The position numbers were made by a program, and so were the translations under genes. A stretch of 64,000 nucleotides of DNA from Eleftheria terrae (lineage in GTDB: Bacteria > Pseudomonadota > Gammaproteobacteria > Burkholderiales > Burkholderiaceae_C), in the NCBI RefSeq assembly GCF_030419005.1, contig NZ_CP106951.1:2666001-2730000 (forward strand), given 5' to 3'. The notes beneath the pieces are model-generated. The model saw nothing but the letters and a program-made list of their open reading frames with translations, was not told the origin of the DNA and ran no database searches. Position 1 is the first letter of the stretch. Each line of letters opens with the position of its first letter. Positions 13,472 to 21,525 of the stretch are shown piece by piece.

Positions 13472-13883
13472 GGGAATTCCTTTCCAAAGGTGGGCTGCCC
13501 CGACACGCCGGAACCCGAGCAAGGCAACGGCCGGACGAGCAGGAGCGGGAAGCGCCGGCGCGCTGGCAGGCCGACGGCTCGGCCTGGCACCGCCCACTTC
13601 ATTGGCGCCGATCTTTCAGCGGGTGTGTGCCGGCAACCGAAGGCCTTGCACGAGGCGCGAACCCGGCGCCGCGGCCGCGCTCGCTCCGTCGCGGCCTCGG
13701 TTTGCGCAGAGGCCGGCACAGCCGGCGCCAGGTCCACACGCTCCGTGCCGGACCACCCGACCCGACATGATGCCCTCGTCCTGTGGCGTAGTTCATGGTT
13801 TGCAGGGCCTGGCTACGGGAAAGCGCGGTGCGCTGCGGCTTGACCCCCTTCCACAATGGCTGGGCTGTTCAAGGGAGTGTCAC
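13472..13883. other. Intergenic region, nothing recognised
   Basis: 412 bp between divergent genes (DUF3455 lipoprotein leftwards, hypothetical protein rightwards). Very GC-rich with open noise frames in all directions and no family resemblance. No clear promoter boxes were found. Confidence 0.3.
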
Positions 13884-14402
13884 TTGAAATACACCAAAAC
13901 AAGCCAGGGGGCCGAGGTCATCAAGTCGCGCAGCATGCCGCTGGGCCCTCGACTGCGTACCTTGCTGCTGCTGTGCGATGGACAACGGTCCGACACCGAG
14001 GTGCTGGCGACCACCCAGGGGATGGGCGCGAGCGCGGCCGACATGCAGGAGCTGCTGGCGCTGGGCCTGATCGAAGCAGTGGGCGGCACACCGCGTAGCA
14101 TCGGCACGCCCGCAGCGGCAAGCAGCACCTCGCGTCCCGCCGCGGGCGACCCGGCGCCCGTGACGCCGGCGGCCGGCGTGCCGGCCGACCGATACCAGCT
14201 GGCGTACCGCATGGCCACGCAGTTCACCTCCGAACTGGGCCTGCGCGGCTTCCGGCTTCAGCTGGCGGTGGAGTCGGCGATGAACTTGAAGGACCTGCAG
14301 GATCTGGCGCCGCGCATCAAGGACGCCCTGATCGCCGCGCACGGCCCGATCAAGGGGGCCGACAAGGCGCACGAGTTCGAGCAAGTGCTCAGCGGCGGCT
14401 GA
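13884..14402 (+). CDS. Conserved hypothetical protein (two-part, Ala/Pro linker)
   Basis: 172 residues. TTG start at 13884 chosen because AAGGGAG sits six bases upstream (13871-13877) and the product opens cleanly with LKYTKTSQGAEVIKSRSMPLGPRLRTLLLLCDGQRS. The N-terminal 60 residues look like a small winged-helix-like or scaffold segment (LRTLLLLCDGQRSDTEVLATTQGMGASAADMQELLALGLIEAV). A Pro/Ala/Ser-rich linker at about 65-100 follows, then an all-helical C-terminal domain (YQLAYRMATQFTSELGLRGFRLQLAVESAMNLKDLQDLAPRIKDAL). I recall similar unnamed proteins in Burkholderiales, but no function. No membrane segment or catalytic motif is visible. Confidence 0.7.
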   Translation: MKYTKTSQGAEVIKSRSMPLGPRLRTLLLLCDGQRSDTEVLATTQGMGASAADMQELLALGLIEAVGGTPRSIGTPAAASSTSRPAAGDPAPVTPAAGVPADRYQLAYRMATQFTSELGLRGFRLQLAVESAMNLKDLQDLAPRIKDALIAAHGPIKGADKAHEFEQVLSGG

Positions 14403-14457
14403 GAGGCCAGGGCCGGCACCGTTCGCCCCGGCGCCCGGGCGCCGCGCCGCCGTGCCC

Positions 14458-14480
14458 CTCAGCCTCAGCCTCAGCCTCAG
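14458..14480. repeat. CCTCAG microsatellite
   Basis: Four tandem copies of the hexamer CCTCAG covering the 3' end of the ACT-domain gene. On the minus strand each copy contains TGA in the same frame, so unit gain or loss leaves termination intact. Confidence 0.7.
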
Positions 14481-14895
14481 CCGTTGCCGCCGCTGGCGGC
14501 GCGCTGCAGCTCGCGCAGCACATCCAGCGCCTTCTCGGCACTGGCCCATGGCACGAACAACTGGTCGTGCCTGGCGGCAGCGACACATTGCAGCTGATGC
14601 CCGCCTGCCCCAGCGCGGAGGCGAAGGCGGCCGTCAAGCCCACGGCATGCAGGTCGGACGGCACCCGGAGGGTGATCCACGCGGCCCTGAACAAGGCTGG
14701 CCAGCCGCGTTGCCGGGCCTCGCCCTCCTCGACGATCACCGTCCAGCCTTCCGCCTCGCGGAAGGTGCCCAGCACCGTCTTGCCTTCTGGCGGGCGCGCC
14801 TGGGGCAGGCAGCAGTACACATACACGCCTTCGTTGAGCACCGGCTCCAGCCCGCGCAACAGGGCCTGCAGATCGGACAGCGGTGCCACGTCCAT
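14477..14895 (-). pseudogene. ACT-domain protein gene (DUF2241-like) with one apparent frameshift
   Basis: The first ~108 codons from 14895 read as a small ACT-type protein (SDLQALLRGLEPVLNEGVYVYCCL...GWTVIVEEGEA...WITLRVPSDLHAVGLTAAFASALGQAGISCNV). The family then expects a segment like HDHLFVPWEDAEKALxVLRELQ. That segment (ARHDQLFVPWASAEKALDVLRELQRAASGGNG) is present but one frame over, ending at 14477. One missing G/C near 14588 would repair it. As written the first frame runs on to 14389 with nonsense. This is either a sequencing error or a recent frameshift. The stop lies in a CCTCAG tandem repeat (14458-14480). Confidence 0.7.
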
Positions 14896-14896
14896 C

Positions 14897-15565
14897 TCAG
14901 TGCTCCTTGCCGGGCGGGGCGGCGGGAGGGGCTTCGAGCATGCGGTAGGCCAGCAGCGCGGTCTGCACCACCCGGTCCAGCGGGGTGGCGCAGCCTTCCA
15001 GCAGCCAGGCAGTGGCCACGTGGATGTTGAAACCGATCAGCCCGGCCGCCAACAGACCCGGCTCGGCCTGTCCGGCCGGCGCGCCGGCCGGGCTGCGGGC
15101 CAGCAGTTCCCGGGCCAGGGCGGTGTATTCGTGCAGCGCGTCGCCGCACAGCTGCAGCACGTCCTGGTTGATGCTGAGCGCGTCCACCAGCAGGAGGCGC
15201 GCCTGCGCCGGATGGTCGCGCACATATTCGAAGAACACCCGCAGGCCCGCTTCAGCCATCTGCAGCGGCCGGTCCTCGGCATGGGCCTGGATGGCCGGCA
15301 GGGTGCGCTGCTTGAGCTGGCCCAGCACCTCGGCATAGGCGGCCGCAAACAGCTCGGCCATGCTCTTGAACGACTCGTAGAAGTAGCGCTCGGTCAGGCG
15401 GGCCTGGGCGCACACCTCGCGCACCGTGGCCGCGTGGTAGCCACGCTCGCCAAACACCGCAATGGCGGCCTCGACCAGGCGGCGGCGACGCTGCTGCTGC
15501 CGCTCCTCGGCGGGTACGCCCAGGTAGTGCCGCCGGGCAGACGATGACGGAATAGATCGACTCAC
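14897..15565 (-). CDS. TetR-family transcriptional repressor
   Basis: About 222 residues, divergent from the BVMO operon. The N-terminal helix-turn-helix is clear: RRRRLVEAAIAVFGERGYHAATVREVCAQARLTERYFYESFKSMAELFAAAYAEV. The C-terminal ligand-binding domain is all-helical (DHPAQARLLLVDALSINQDVLQLCGDALHEY). GTG 15565 is taken as start, but no good ribosome site is visible and the real start could differ. It should bind the 28-bp palindrome at 15689-15716, 124 bp upstream, which overlaps the promoter of the monooxygenase operon, and repress both directions. The inducer is probably a substrate of the monooxygenase; inferred. Confidence 0.8.
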   Translation of the reverse strand: MSRSIPSSSARRHYLGVPAEERQQQRRRRLVEAAIAVFGERGYHAATVREVCAQARLTERYFYESFKSMAELFAAAYAEVLGQLKQRTLPAIQAHAEDRPLQMAEAGLRVFFEYVRDHPAQARLLLVDALSINQDVLQLCGDALHEYTALARELLARSPAGAPAGQAEPGLLAAGLIGFNIHVATAWLLEGCATPLDRVVQTALLAYRMLEAPPAAPPGKEH

Positions 15566-15688
15566 GAAACCAGCCGCCGCCCGGCATCCCAGGAAAACCG
15601 CAGCCTGCCGGGCGTCCAGGCCGTGCCGCCTTGGCACCGCAGCTGCGGCACCGGGGTCCGCAAACCCGCGGCCATTATGACTACCCTC

Positions 15689-15721
15689 ATTGTTGACATT
15701 GTTTGTTGTCAACAATAGATT
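15689..15721 (+). promoter_or_regulatory. Promoter with embedded TetR operator for the BVMO operon
   Basis: Inverted repeat ATTGTTGACA (15689-15698) and TGTCAACAAT (15707-15716) with an 8-nt centre, perfect 10-bp arms. Rightward -35 TTGACA (15693-15698), exactly 17 bp, then -10 TAGATT (15716-15721), so the palindrome fills the space between the boxes. Leftward, the other arm also provides TTGACA for the regulator. This is classical TetR steric repression architecture. Confidence 0.8.
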
Positions 15722-15794
15722 CGCAAAACGCAGCGCCCACCGCCTCGCCCGGACACCCGCGCCGGACGGGCTGGCGCAGCCCAAGGAGCACAAG

Positions 15795-17276
15795 GTGGAG
15801 ACAAGCAGCACCGAGGAGCAAGCGGCCGTCATCATCGTCGGCAGCGGTTTTGCCGGCCTGTGCATGGCGATCCGCCTGAAGCAGGCCGGCATCCACGATT
15901 TCCTGATGCTGGAGCGCGGCCCGGAGGTGGGCGGCACCTGGCGCGACAACCACTATCCCGGCGCGGCCTGCGACGTGCCGTCGGTGCTGTACTCGCTGTC
16001 GTTCGAGCCCAATCCCGACTGGTCCCGCAAGTACCCCACCCAGCCGGAGCTGCTCGAATACCAGCGGCACTGCGCGCGCAAGTACGGCCTGCAGCCCCAC
16101 CTGCGACTGAACGCCGACGTCGCAGGCTGCCGCTATGACGATGCCAGCGCCCGCTGGCAGGTGCACACCCGTGACGGCCGCCGATTCTCGGCACCGGTGC
16201 TGGTCAGCGGCATGGGCGGGCTGAGCAACCCGGCCATGCCGGAGCTGCCCGGGCTGCCCGGCTTTCGTGGCACGGCCTTCCACTCGGCGCAGTGGGATCA
16301 CGGCTGCGACCTGCGCGGCAAGCGGGTGGCGGTGATCGGCAGCGGTGCCAGCGCCATCCAGTTCCTGCCGCGCATCGCGCCGCAGGTGGCCCGGCTCGAC
16401 TACTACCAGCGCACGCCGCCCTGGGTCATCCCCAAGCCGGACCGCCCCATCCGCGACTGGGAGCGCTGGCTGTTCCGCCACCTGCCGATGACGCAGAAGC
16501 TCTGGCGCTGGTGGACCTACTGGCTGCTGGAGATGCGGGTGATCGCCTTCACCTCGGCGCCGAAGCTGATGCGGGCGGTGGAATGGGAGTCGCGCCAGGC
16601 CATGCGCCGCCACATTGCCGACCCCGAGCTGCGCCGCCGGCTCACGCCACGCTACCGGGCCGGCTGCAAGCGCATCCTGCTGGCCAACGACTACTACCCG
16701 GCACTGGCCCTGCCGCAGGTGAACGTCATCACCGACCCGATCCGCGAGATCCGCCCGCACGGCGTGGTGACCGCCTCCGGCGAGGAGCGGGAGGTGGACG
16801 TGCTGATCTTCGCCACCGGCTTCAAGGTGCAGGAGATGGCACCGCCCGGACTCTACGTGAACGGCCGCGGGCTGGACCTGGCCGACGCCTGGCGACAGGG
16901 GCCGCAGGCCTACCTGGGCACCAGCGTGCCGGACTTTCCCAACCTGTTCATGATCGTCGGGCCCAACACCGGTCTTGGGCACAACTCGATGATCTACATC
17001 ATCGAGTCGCAGGTGCGCTACATCGTCGACGCGATCCGGACGATGCACCGCGATGGCCTTCAAGAGGTGAGCGTGCGGCCCGAGGTCAGCCGCCGCTACA
17101 ACGAGGAACTGCAGCGCATGCTGCAAGGCACGGTGTGGAGCAGCGGCGGCTGCCGCAGCTGGTACCTCGACGCGCAGGGGCGCAACACCACCTTGTGGCC
17201 CAGCTTCACTTTCCGCTTTCGCCAGCGGCTGCGCAGCTTCCAGCCCGGCCGCTATCTCATCCGCAAGGCCGGCTGA
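15795..17276 (+). CDS. Flavin-containing Baeyer-Villiger-type monooxygenase
   Basis: 493-residue FAD/NADPH enzyme inserting oxygen into ketones or hydroxylating long-chain substrates. GTG start 15795 has AAGGAG six bases upstream (15783-15788). FAD Rossmann motif GSGFAG at 16-21; the Baeyer-Villiger fingerprint FxGxxxHxxxWD is exact as FRGTAFHSAQWD at 157-168; NADPH Rossmann motif GSGASA at 182-187; ATGF near the C-terminal third, then GPNTGLGHNSMI. It resembles the MymA/EthA group. First gene of an operon with a lipase/esterase and an SDR, 28 bp from the next start, under a TetR operator. Substrate unknown; the three-gene order suggests oxidation of a long-chain ketone or acid, ester hydrolysis, and alcohol/ketone interconversion. 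Confidence 0.88.
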   Translation: METSSTEEQAAVIIVGSGFAGLCMAIRLKQAGIHDFLMLERGPEVGGTWRDNHYPGAACDVPSVLYSLSFEPNPDWSRKYPTQPELLEYQRHCARKYGLQPHLRLNADVAGCRYDDASARWQVHTRDGRRFSAPVLVSGMGGLSNPAMPELPGLPGFRGTAFHSAQWDHGCDLRGKRVAVIGSGASAIQFLPRIAPQVARLDYYQRTPPWVIPKPDRPIRDWERWLFRHLPMTQKLWRWWTYWLLEMRVIAFTSAPKLMRAVEWESRQAMRRHIADPELRRRLTPRYRAGCKRILLANDYYPALALPQVNVITDPIREIRPHGVVTASGEEREVDVLIFATGFKVQEMAPPGLYVNGRGLDLADAWRQGPQAYLGTSVPDFPNLFMIVGPNTGLGHNSMIYIIESQVRYIVDAIRTMHRDGLQEVSVRPEVSRRYNEELQRMLQGTVWSSGGCRSWYLDAQGRNTTLWPSFTFRFRQRLRSFQPGRYLIRKAG

Positions 17277-17304
17277 CGCCGCCCCCCTTCCGAGGAGCCC
17301 CTTC

Positions 17305-18327
17305 ATGCGAGCCGATCCCCAAGCCGGAACCCGGGCCGAACTGCCGCCGCTGTCGCGGCTGCCCAGCGTGCGCCACCTGCCGCCTTCCCGGGCGCCCGGA
17401 CAGCGCCTGGCCGCCGCGCTGTTGAGGCTGGGCTCGCGGCTGACCTTCAAGGCACTCGTGGGCCCGCCGTTCCCGGTCGGTTTCCAGCGTGCGGTGGCGC
17501 ATGCGCTGGCCCTGCCCGCGCTGCCCGGGCGCGCAGTGGACATCCGGGCCGAGCGCATCCGCCACGCCAATGGCGAGATGGCTGCGGAGCGCATCCTGCC
17601 CGCGGGCCAGCGGCCGGCCCGCGCCATCCTCTACCTCCACGGTGGCGCCTTCTGCATCTGCAGCCCCCGCACCCATCGGGCACTCACCACCCGGCTGGCG
17701 CGGCTGACCCGGGCGCAAGTGCTGGTGCCGCACTACCGCCGCACGCCGGAGCATCCCTTTCCGGCCCAGATCGACGATGGCGTGGCCGCCTATCGGCAGC
17801 TGCTGGCCGAAGGCGTGGCGCCGCAGGACATTGCCATCGCTGGCGACTCGGCCGGCGGCACGCTGGCCCTGCTGGTGCCGCTGGCCTTGCGCCGCCTGGG
17901 GCTGCCGCTGCCGGCGTCACTGGTGCTGTTGTCGCCCCTGACCGACACCCGGCTCAACGCACGCAGCCTGCAGGAGCGCGGCCGGCGCGATCCCCTGCTG
18001 CGGGCCGGCTGGGCCGAGCAAGCCGGCCGCTGGTACGCGGTGGATCCCGCCCACCCGCTGGCCAATCCCATGCAGAGCGACCTCGCCGGCCTGCCGCCCA
18101 CGCTGGTGCAGGTGTGCGAGGACGAGATCCTGTACGACGATTCCGTTGCCTTCGCCCAGCGCTCCGCAGCGGCCGGCAACCAGGTGGAGCTCGAGATCAT
18201 TCCCGACGGCTGGCATGTCTTTCAGATGCACGCCGCGGTGCTGGCCCAGGCCGCCGCGGCACTGCAACGGCAGGCGGATTTCCTGCTGCGCCACTGGAGC
18301 CAGGCCGCGCACCGGGAGGCGGCATGA
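17305..18327 (+). CDS. Alpha/beta hydrolase, HSL-type esterase/lipase (LipR-like)
   Basis: 340-residue carboxylesterase of the hormone-sensitive-lipase group. Oxyanion-hole motif HGGAF at 112-116; nucleophile elbow GDSAGG with Ser182; downstream acid in VCEDEILYDDS and histidine in DGWHVFQMH complete the triad. ATG 17305 is preceded by GAGGAG. No signal peptide, so cytoplasmic. It could hydrolyse the ester formed by the Baeyer-Villiger enzyme. Its stop overlaps the start of the SDR gene (ATGA), implying translational coupling. Confidence 0.88.
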   Translation: MRADPQAGTRAELPPLSRLPSVRHLPPSRAPGQRLAAALLRLGSRLTFKALVGPPFPVGFQRAVAHALALPALPGRAVDIRAERIRHANGEMAAERILPAGQRPARAILYLHGGAFCICSPRTHRALTTRLARLTRAQVLVPHYRRTPEHPFPAQIDDGVAAYRQLLAEGVAPQDIAIAGDSAGGTLALLVPLALRRLGLPLPASLVLLSPLTDTRLNARSLQERGRRDPLLRAGWAEQAGRWYAVDPAHPLANPMQSDLAGLPPTLVQVCEDEILYDDSVAFAQRSAAAGNQVELEIIPDGWHVFQMHAAVLAQAAAALQRQADFLLRHWSQAAHREAA

Positions 18328-19196
18328 AAAGCTTTCGCGACAAGGTGGCAGCCATCACCGGGGCAGCTTCGGGCATGGGCCGCGAACTCGCCATCGAGCT
18401 GGCCGCGCGCGGCTGCCACCTGGCCTTGAGCGACATCGACGAGGCCGGCCTGCAGGAGACCGCCCGCCTCGCGTCCACCGGCGCGGTGCGCATCCGCACC
18501 AGCCGCGTCGATACGGCCGACCGGCAGGCCCTGCTCGACTGGGCCGCCGCCACCGCGCGCGAATTCGGGCGCGTGAACCTGATCTTCAACAATGCCGGCG
18601 TCTCGGTGTCCAGCCTGCTCGCGGATGTCTCGCGCGAGGACTTCGAGTGGATCATGAACATCAACTTCTGGGGCGTGGTCTGGGGCACCCAGGCCTTCTT
18701 GCCCTACCTGCAGGCAGCCGGCGAAGGCCATGTGGTCAACACCTCCAGCCTGTTCGGGCTGCTGGCCGTGCCCGGCCAGGGGCCATACAACGCCAGCAAG
18801 TTCGCGGTACGCGGCTACACCGAGGCCCTGCGCATGGAGCTGCAGCTGAGCGGCCAGGCGGTCAGCGCCACCTGCGTGCACCCCGGCGGCATCCGCACCA
18901 ACATCGCCCGCAGCGGCCGCATCGACCCCGGCATGCGATCCCTGACCGGGCTGGATGCCGAAGAAGCCCGGCGCCGCTTCGACCGGCTGCTCAACACCAC
19001 CTCCGCCCGCGCAGCCGCGCGGCAGATCCTGCGCGCGGTCGAGAAGAACCGTCGCCGCGTGCTGGTGGGGCCGGACGCCCGCCTGCTCGACCTGCTGGTG
19101 CGGCTGTGCGGCTCGGCCTACCAGCCGCTGCTGGAATGGTTCACCCGCCGGCTGCTGGCGCGCCAGTCGCGTCGCCCGCTGCCCGCCGCCGAGTGA
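18324..19196 (+). CDS. Short-chain dehydrogenase/reductase (SadH-like)
   Basis: 290-residue NAD(P)-dependent oxidoreductase. TGAASGMG (12-19) binds the cofactor, NNAG at 89-92, catalytic Ser142 with Tyr155 and Lys159 (YNASK), and HPGGIRTNIA after it. The C-terminal extension (about 230-290), with ARAAARQILRAVEKNRRRVLVGPDARLLDLLVRL, is typical of SDRs linked to MymA-type monooxygenases. Starts inside the stop of the esterase gene. Probably interconverts the alcohol and ketone of the pathway served by this operon. Confidence 0.87.
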   Translation: MKSFRDKVAAITGAASGMGRELAIELAARGCHLALSDIDEAGLQETARLASTGAVRIRTSRVDTADRQALLDWAAATAREFGRVNLIFNNAGVSVSSLLADVSREDFEWIMNINFWGVVWGTQAFLPYLQAAGEGHVVNTSSLFGLLAVPGQGPYNASKFAVRGYTEALRMELQLSGQAVSATCVHPGGIRTNIARSGRIDPGMRSLTGLDAEEARRRFDRLLNTTSARAAARQILRAVEKNRRRVLVGPDARLLDLLVRLCGSAYQPLLEWFTRRLLARQSRRPLPAAE

Positions 19197-19278
19197 AGCG
19201 CCCGGCCGGCGCCATCCCACGGCACGCAGGCAACGGCACCGCGGCGGCGGTGGCGCCAATTCGCGGCATCATCGCCGC

Positions 19279-19536
19279 ATGCACAACTCGCCTTCCCCCG
19301 ACCCGCTGCACGGCAAGACGCTGGAGCAGCTGCTGCACGAACTGGTCGATCACTTCGGCTGGCCAGAGCTTGGACGCCGCATTGCCATCCGCTGCTTCAC
19401 CAGCGACCCGAGCATCGGCTCCAGCCTGAAGTTCCTGCGGCGCACACCCTGGGCCCGGGCGAAGGTGGAAAGCCTGTACCTGTTCATGCTGCGCGAGCAG
19501 GCCCGGCAGGCTCGGGGGCCGGGCGGCCCGGCATAG
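19279..19536 (+). CDS. VF530 family (DUF2132) small DNA-binding-type protein
   Basis: 85 residues. Family pattern DPLHGKTLEQLLHELVDHFGWPELGRRIAIRCFTSDPSIGSSLKFLRRTPWARAKVESLYLF is essentially complete. VF530 proteins are small helical proteins whose structure suggests nucleic-acid binding, without an assigned role. The ATG at 19279 gives the normal N-terminus; the upstream open frame is noise. It is followed at once by the hairpin/tandem repeat at 19564-19658. Confidence 0.85.
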   Translation: MHNSPSPDPLHGKTLEQLLHELVDHFGWPELGRRIAIRCFTSDPSIGSSLKFLRRTPWARAKVESLYLFMLREQARQARGPGGPA

Positions 19537-19563
19537 CCAGGCAGCTGGGCAGCTGGGCAACGG

Positions 19564-19616
19564 CCGGGTAGTGCCGGGCGCGACGCCCCGCGGCCGCCGC
19601 GCCCGGCACTACCCGG
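19564..19616. repeat. Perfect 19-bp inverted repeat
   Basis: CCGGGTAGTGCCGGGCGCG (19564-19582) is exactly complementary to 19598-19616 across a 15-nt loop. It would form a very stable hairpin 27 bp after the VF530 stop. No T-run follows. Its right arm is the first of the tandem 10-bp units that continue to 19658. Confidence 0.8.
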
Positions 19617-19658
19617 CACTACCCGGCACTACCCGGCACTACCCGGCACTACCCGGCA
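19607..19658. repeat. Tandem 10-bp repeat (CACTACCCGG), about five copies
   Basis: The unit CACTACCCGG is repeated head-to-tail about five times without mismatch, starting inside the right arm of the adjacent hairpin. The repeats look like expansion of the arm sequence. Confidence 0.85.
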
Positions 19659-19770
19659 CGCAGCGCCGCGGGGCGCCGACACGCCTGCGCGCGCAGCCCA
19701 GCTCGTTCACCAGTCGGGCCAGCCACGGCCTGCAAGCAGCGATGCCGACTTGGGTCGCAAGGCCGCCCGC

Positions 19771-21342
19771 TCAGGCGGGCTGCACGGGGCGGTCGCGGAA
19801 GATATGGACCGCGTCCGCCACCACCGCGCCTGGCCCTGCAGGCGGTGCGCCGCGTCGGCCAGTGGCTCCACCATCGACGCGTTCTGCTGCGTCAGGCTGT
19901 CGAGCCGGGCCATGGCCGCATTCAGCTGGGTCACGCCGGCCGCCTGCTCGCCGGAGGCATGGCTGATCTCGGCCACCAGGCCGCTGACGCGCTGCACCGT
20001 CGCCACCGTCTGCTGCACCGTCGCACCGGTGTCCTGCACCAGCCGGCTGCCAGCCTCCACCTTGGCCGAGGCGTCCTCGATCAGCGTCTTGATCTCGCGG
20101 GCCGCGCCGCTGGTACGCTGCGCCAGCGCCCGCACCTCGCCGGCCACCACCGCGAAGCCGCGGCCCGACTCGCCGGCGCGAGCCGCCTCCACCGCGGCAT
20201 TCAGCGCCGGGATGTTGGTCTGGAAGGAGATGCCGTCAATCACCGCGATGATTTCGGCAATACGGGCCGAGGCATGGCGGATCTCCTCCATCCGCGCGGC
20301 CGCTTCGCTGGCGGCACTGCCGCCGCGTTGCGCCACATCGGCCGCTTCCTGAGCCAGGCCCGCCGCACTGCCGGCAGCGTCGGCGTTCTGGCGGATGGAG
20401 GCCGTCATCTGCTCCAGGGCCGCCGCCGTCTGCTGCAGCTGACCCGCCTGCTCCTCGGTGCGGCCGAACAGCTCCTCGCTGCCCCGCGAGATGTCGTCGG
20501 ACGTGCCGTGGATGCCGACCACCTCGCGCCGCACGTCACCGATGACGGCTTGCAGATTGACATTCAACTGCCCCAGCCCGCGTGCCAGCCGGCCCGCCTC
20601 GTCCCGGCCGTGGCCCGCACAGGCACCACCCAACTCGCCGGCTGCCATGCGGTTGGCCGCCGCCGTCGCACCGCGCAACGGCGCCACGGCGGCACGCCCG
20701 AGCCAGCTCGCCGCAGCCAGCGCCAGCAGCGCCGCGCCGGCCAGCGACATCGGCCACGCACCCGGCTGGCCTGGCAGAGCCGAGCCGAGCGCGGCACTGG
20801 CCCAGGCCAGCAGCAGCGTCACGCCGACCAGGCGTGCGCGGGCCCCGGGACGCAGCCAGTGCCCGAGGCGGCCCATGGCATCGAGGCGCACTGGCTCGCC
20901 ATGCCCCAGGCCGATGCGGCGCTCCGTGCGGGCGGCCTCTTCGCGCAGCCTGCCGTAGAGCGCTTCGGCCGCCTGCACCTGAGCCCGGCCCGGCCGGGTC
21001 CGCACCGAGAGGTAGCCCACCGTGCGGCCGCCTTCGAGCACCGGCGTTACATTGGCCTGGACCCAGTAGTGGTCGCCGTCCTTGCGGCGGTTCTTGACCA
21101 TGCCGGACCAAGGCTGCCCGCCTGCAGCGTCGCCCACATGTCGCGGAAGGGGCCTCGGCCGGCATGTCGGGATGACGGATCAGGTTGTGCGGCTGGCCCA
21201 GCAGCTCACCGCGCTCGAATCCGCTGGCCTCGATGAAGGCCGGTTGCAGTAGGTGATGCGGCTCTTCAGGTCGGTTGCCGATACCAGGGTGGCCCCCTCG
21301 GGCCGCAGGTACTCGCGATGGGACAGAACCGTTGTTTCTCAT
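19771..21342 (-). pseudogene. Aer-like PAS methyl-accepting chemotaxis receptor, broken by several frameshifts
   Basis: Aerotaxis-type receptor whose pieces lie in different frames. From the ATG at 21342: MRNNGSV, then REYLRPEGATLVSATDLKSRITYCN (+1 frame), [31 protein letters not shown] (original frame), [11 protein letters not shown] (third frame), [26 protein letters not shown] onward (frame open from 21137). A two-helix membrane hairpin at about [19 protein letters not shown] and [19 protein letters not shown], a HAMP-like region and a full signalling domain with [39 protein letters not shown] follow. Near the end another shift separates HRLQGQA from [18 protein letters not shown], stopping at 19771. 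Each break is a one- or two-base change, mostly in C/G runs. Either decay or sequence error; the signalling core is intact, which favours error or very recent loss. Confidence 0.75.
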
Positions 21343-21525
21343 GGCGGACGCAAATGGCGGCATCGATGGATGCCAGCGCCAAGGCCGGGAGCGGACCCCG
21401 CGGCCGGGCGGCACGGTTGCACGGAAGGCGCGGCAAGGGCGCCATGGCGCGGCCAGGGCCAGCGCCTCTGCGTGCCATTTAGACCGGCAAGCACGGCCAC
21501 TTGAGTCGCGCCCCCAGGAAATTCC

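Noticed and set aside
15687..17627. 646-residue minus-strand ORF opposite the monooxygenase
   Set aside because: Antisense shadow of a gene with clear FAD and BVMO motifs.
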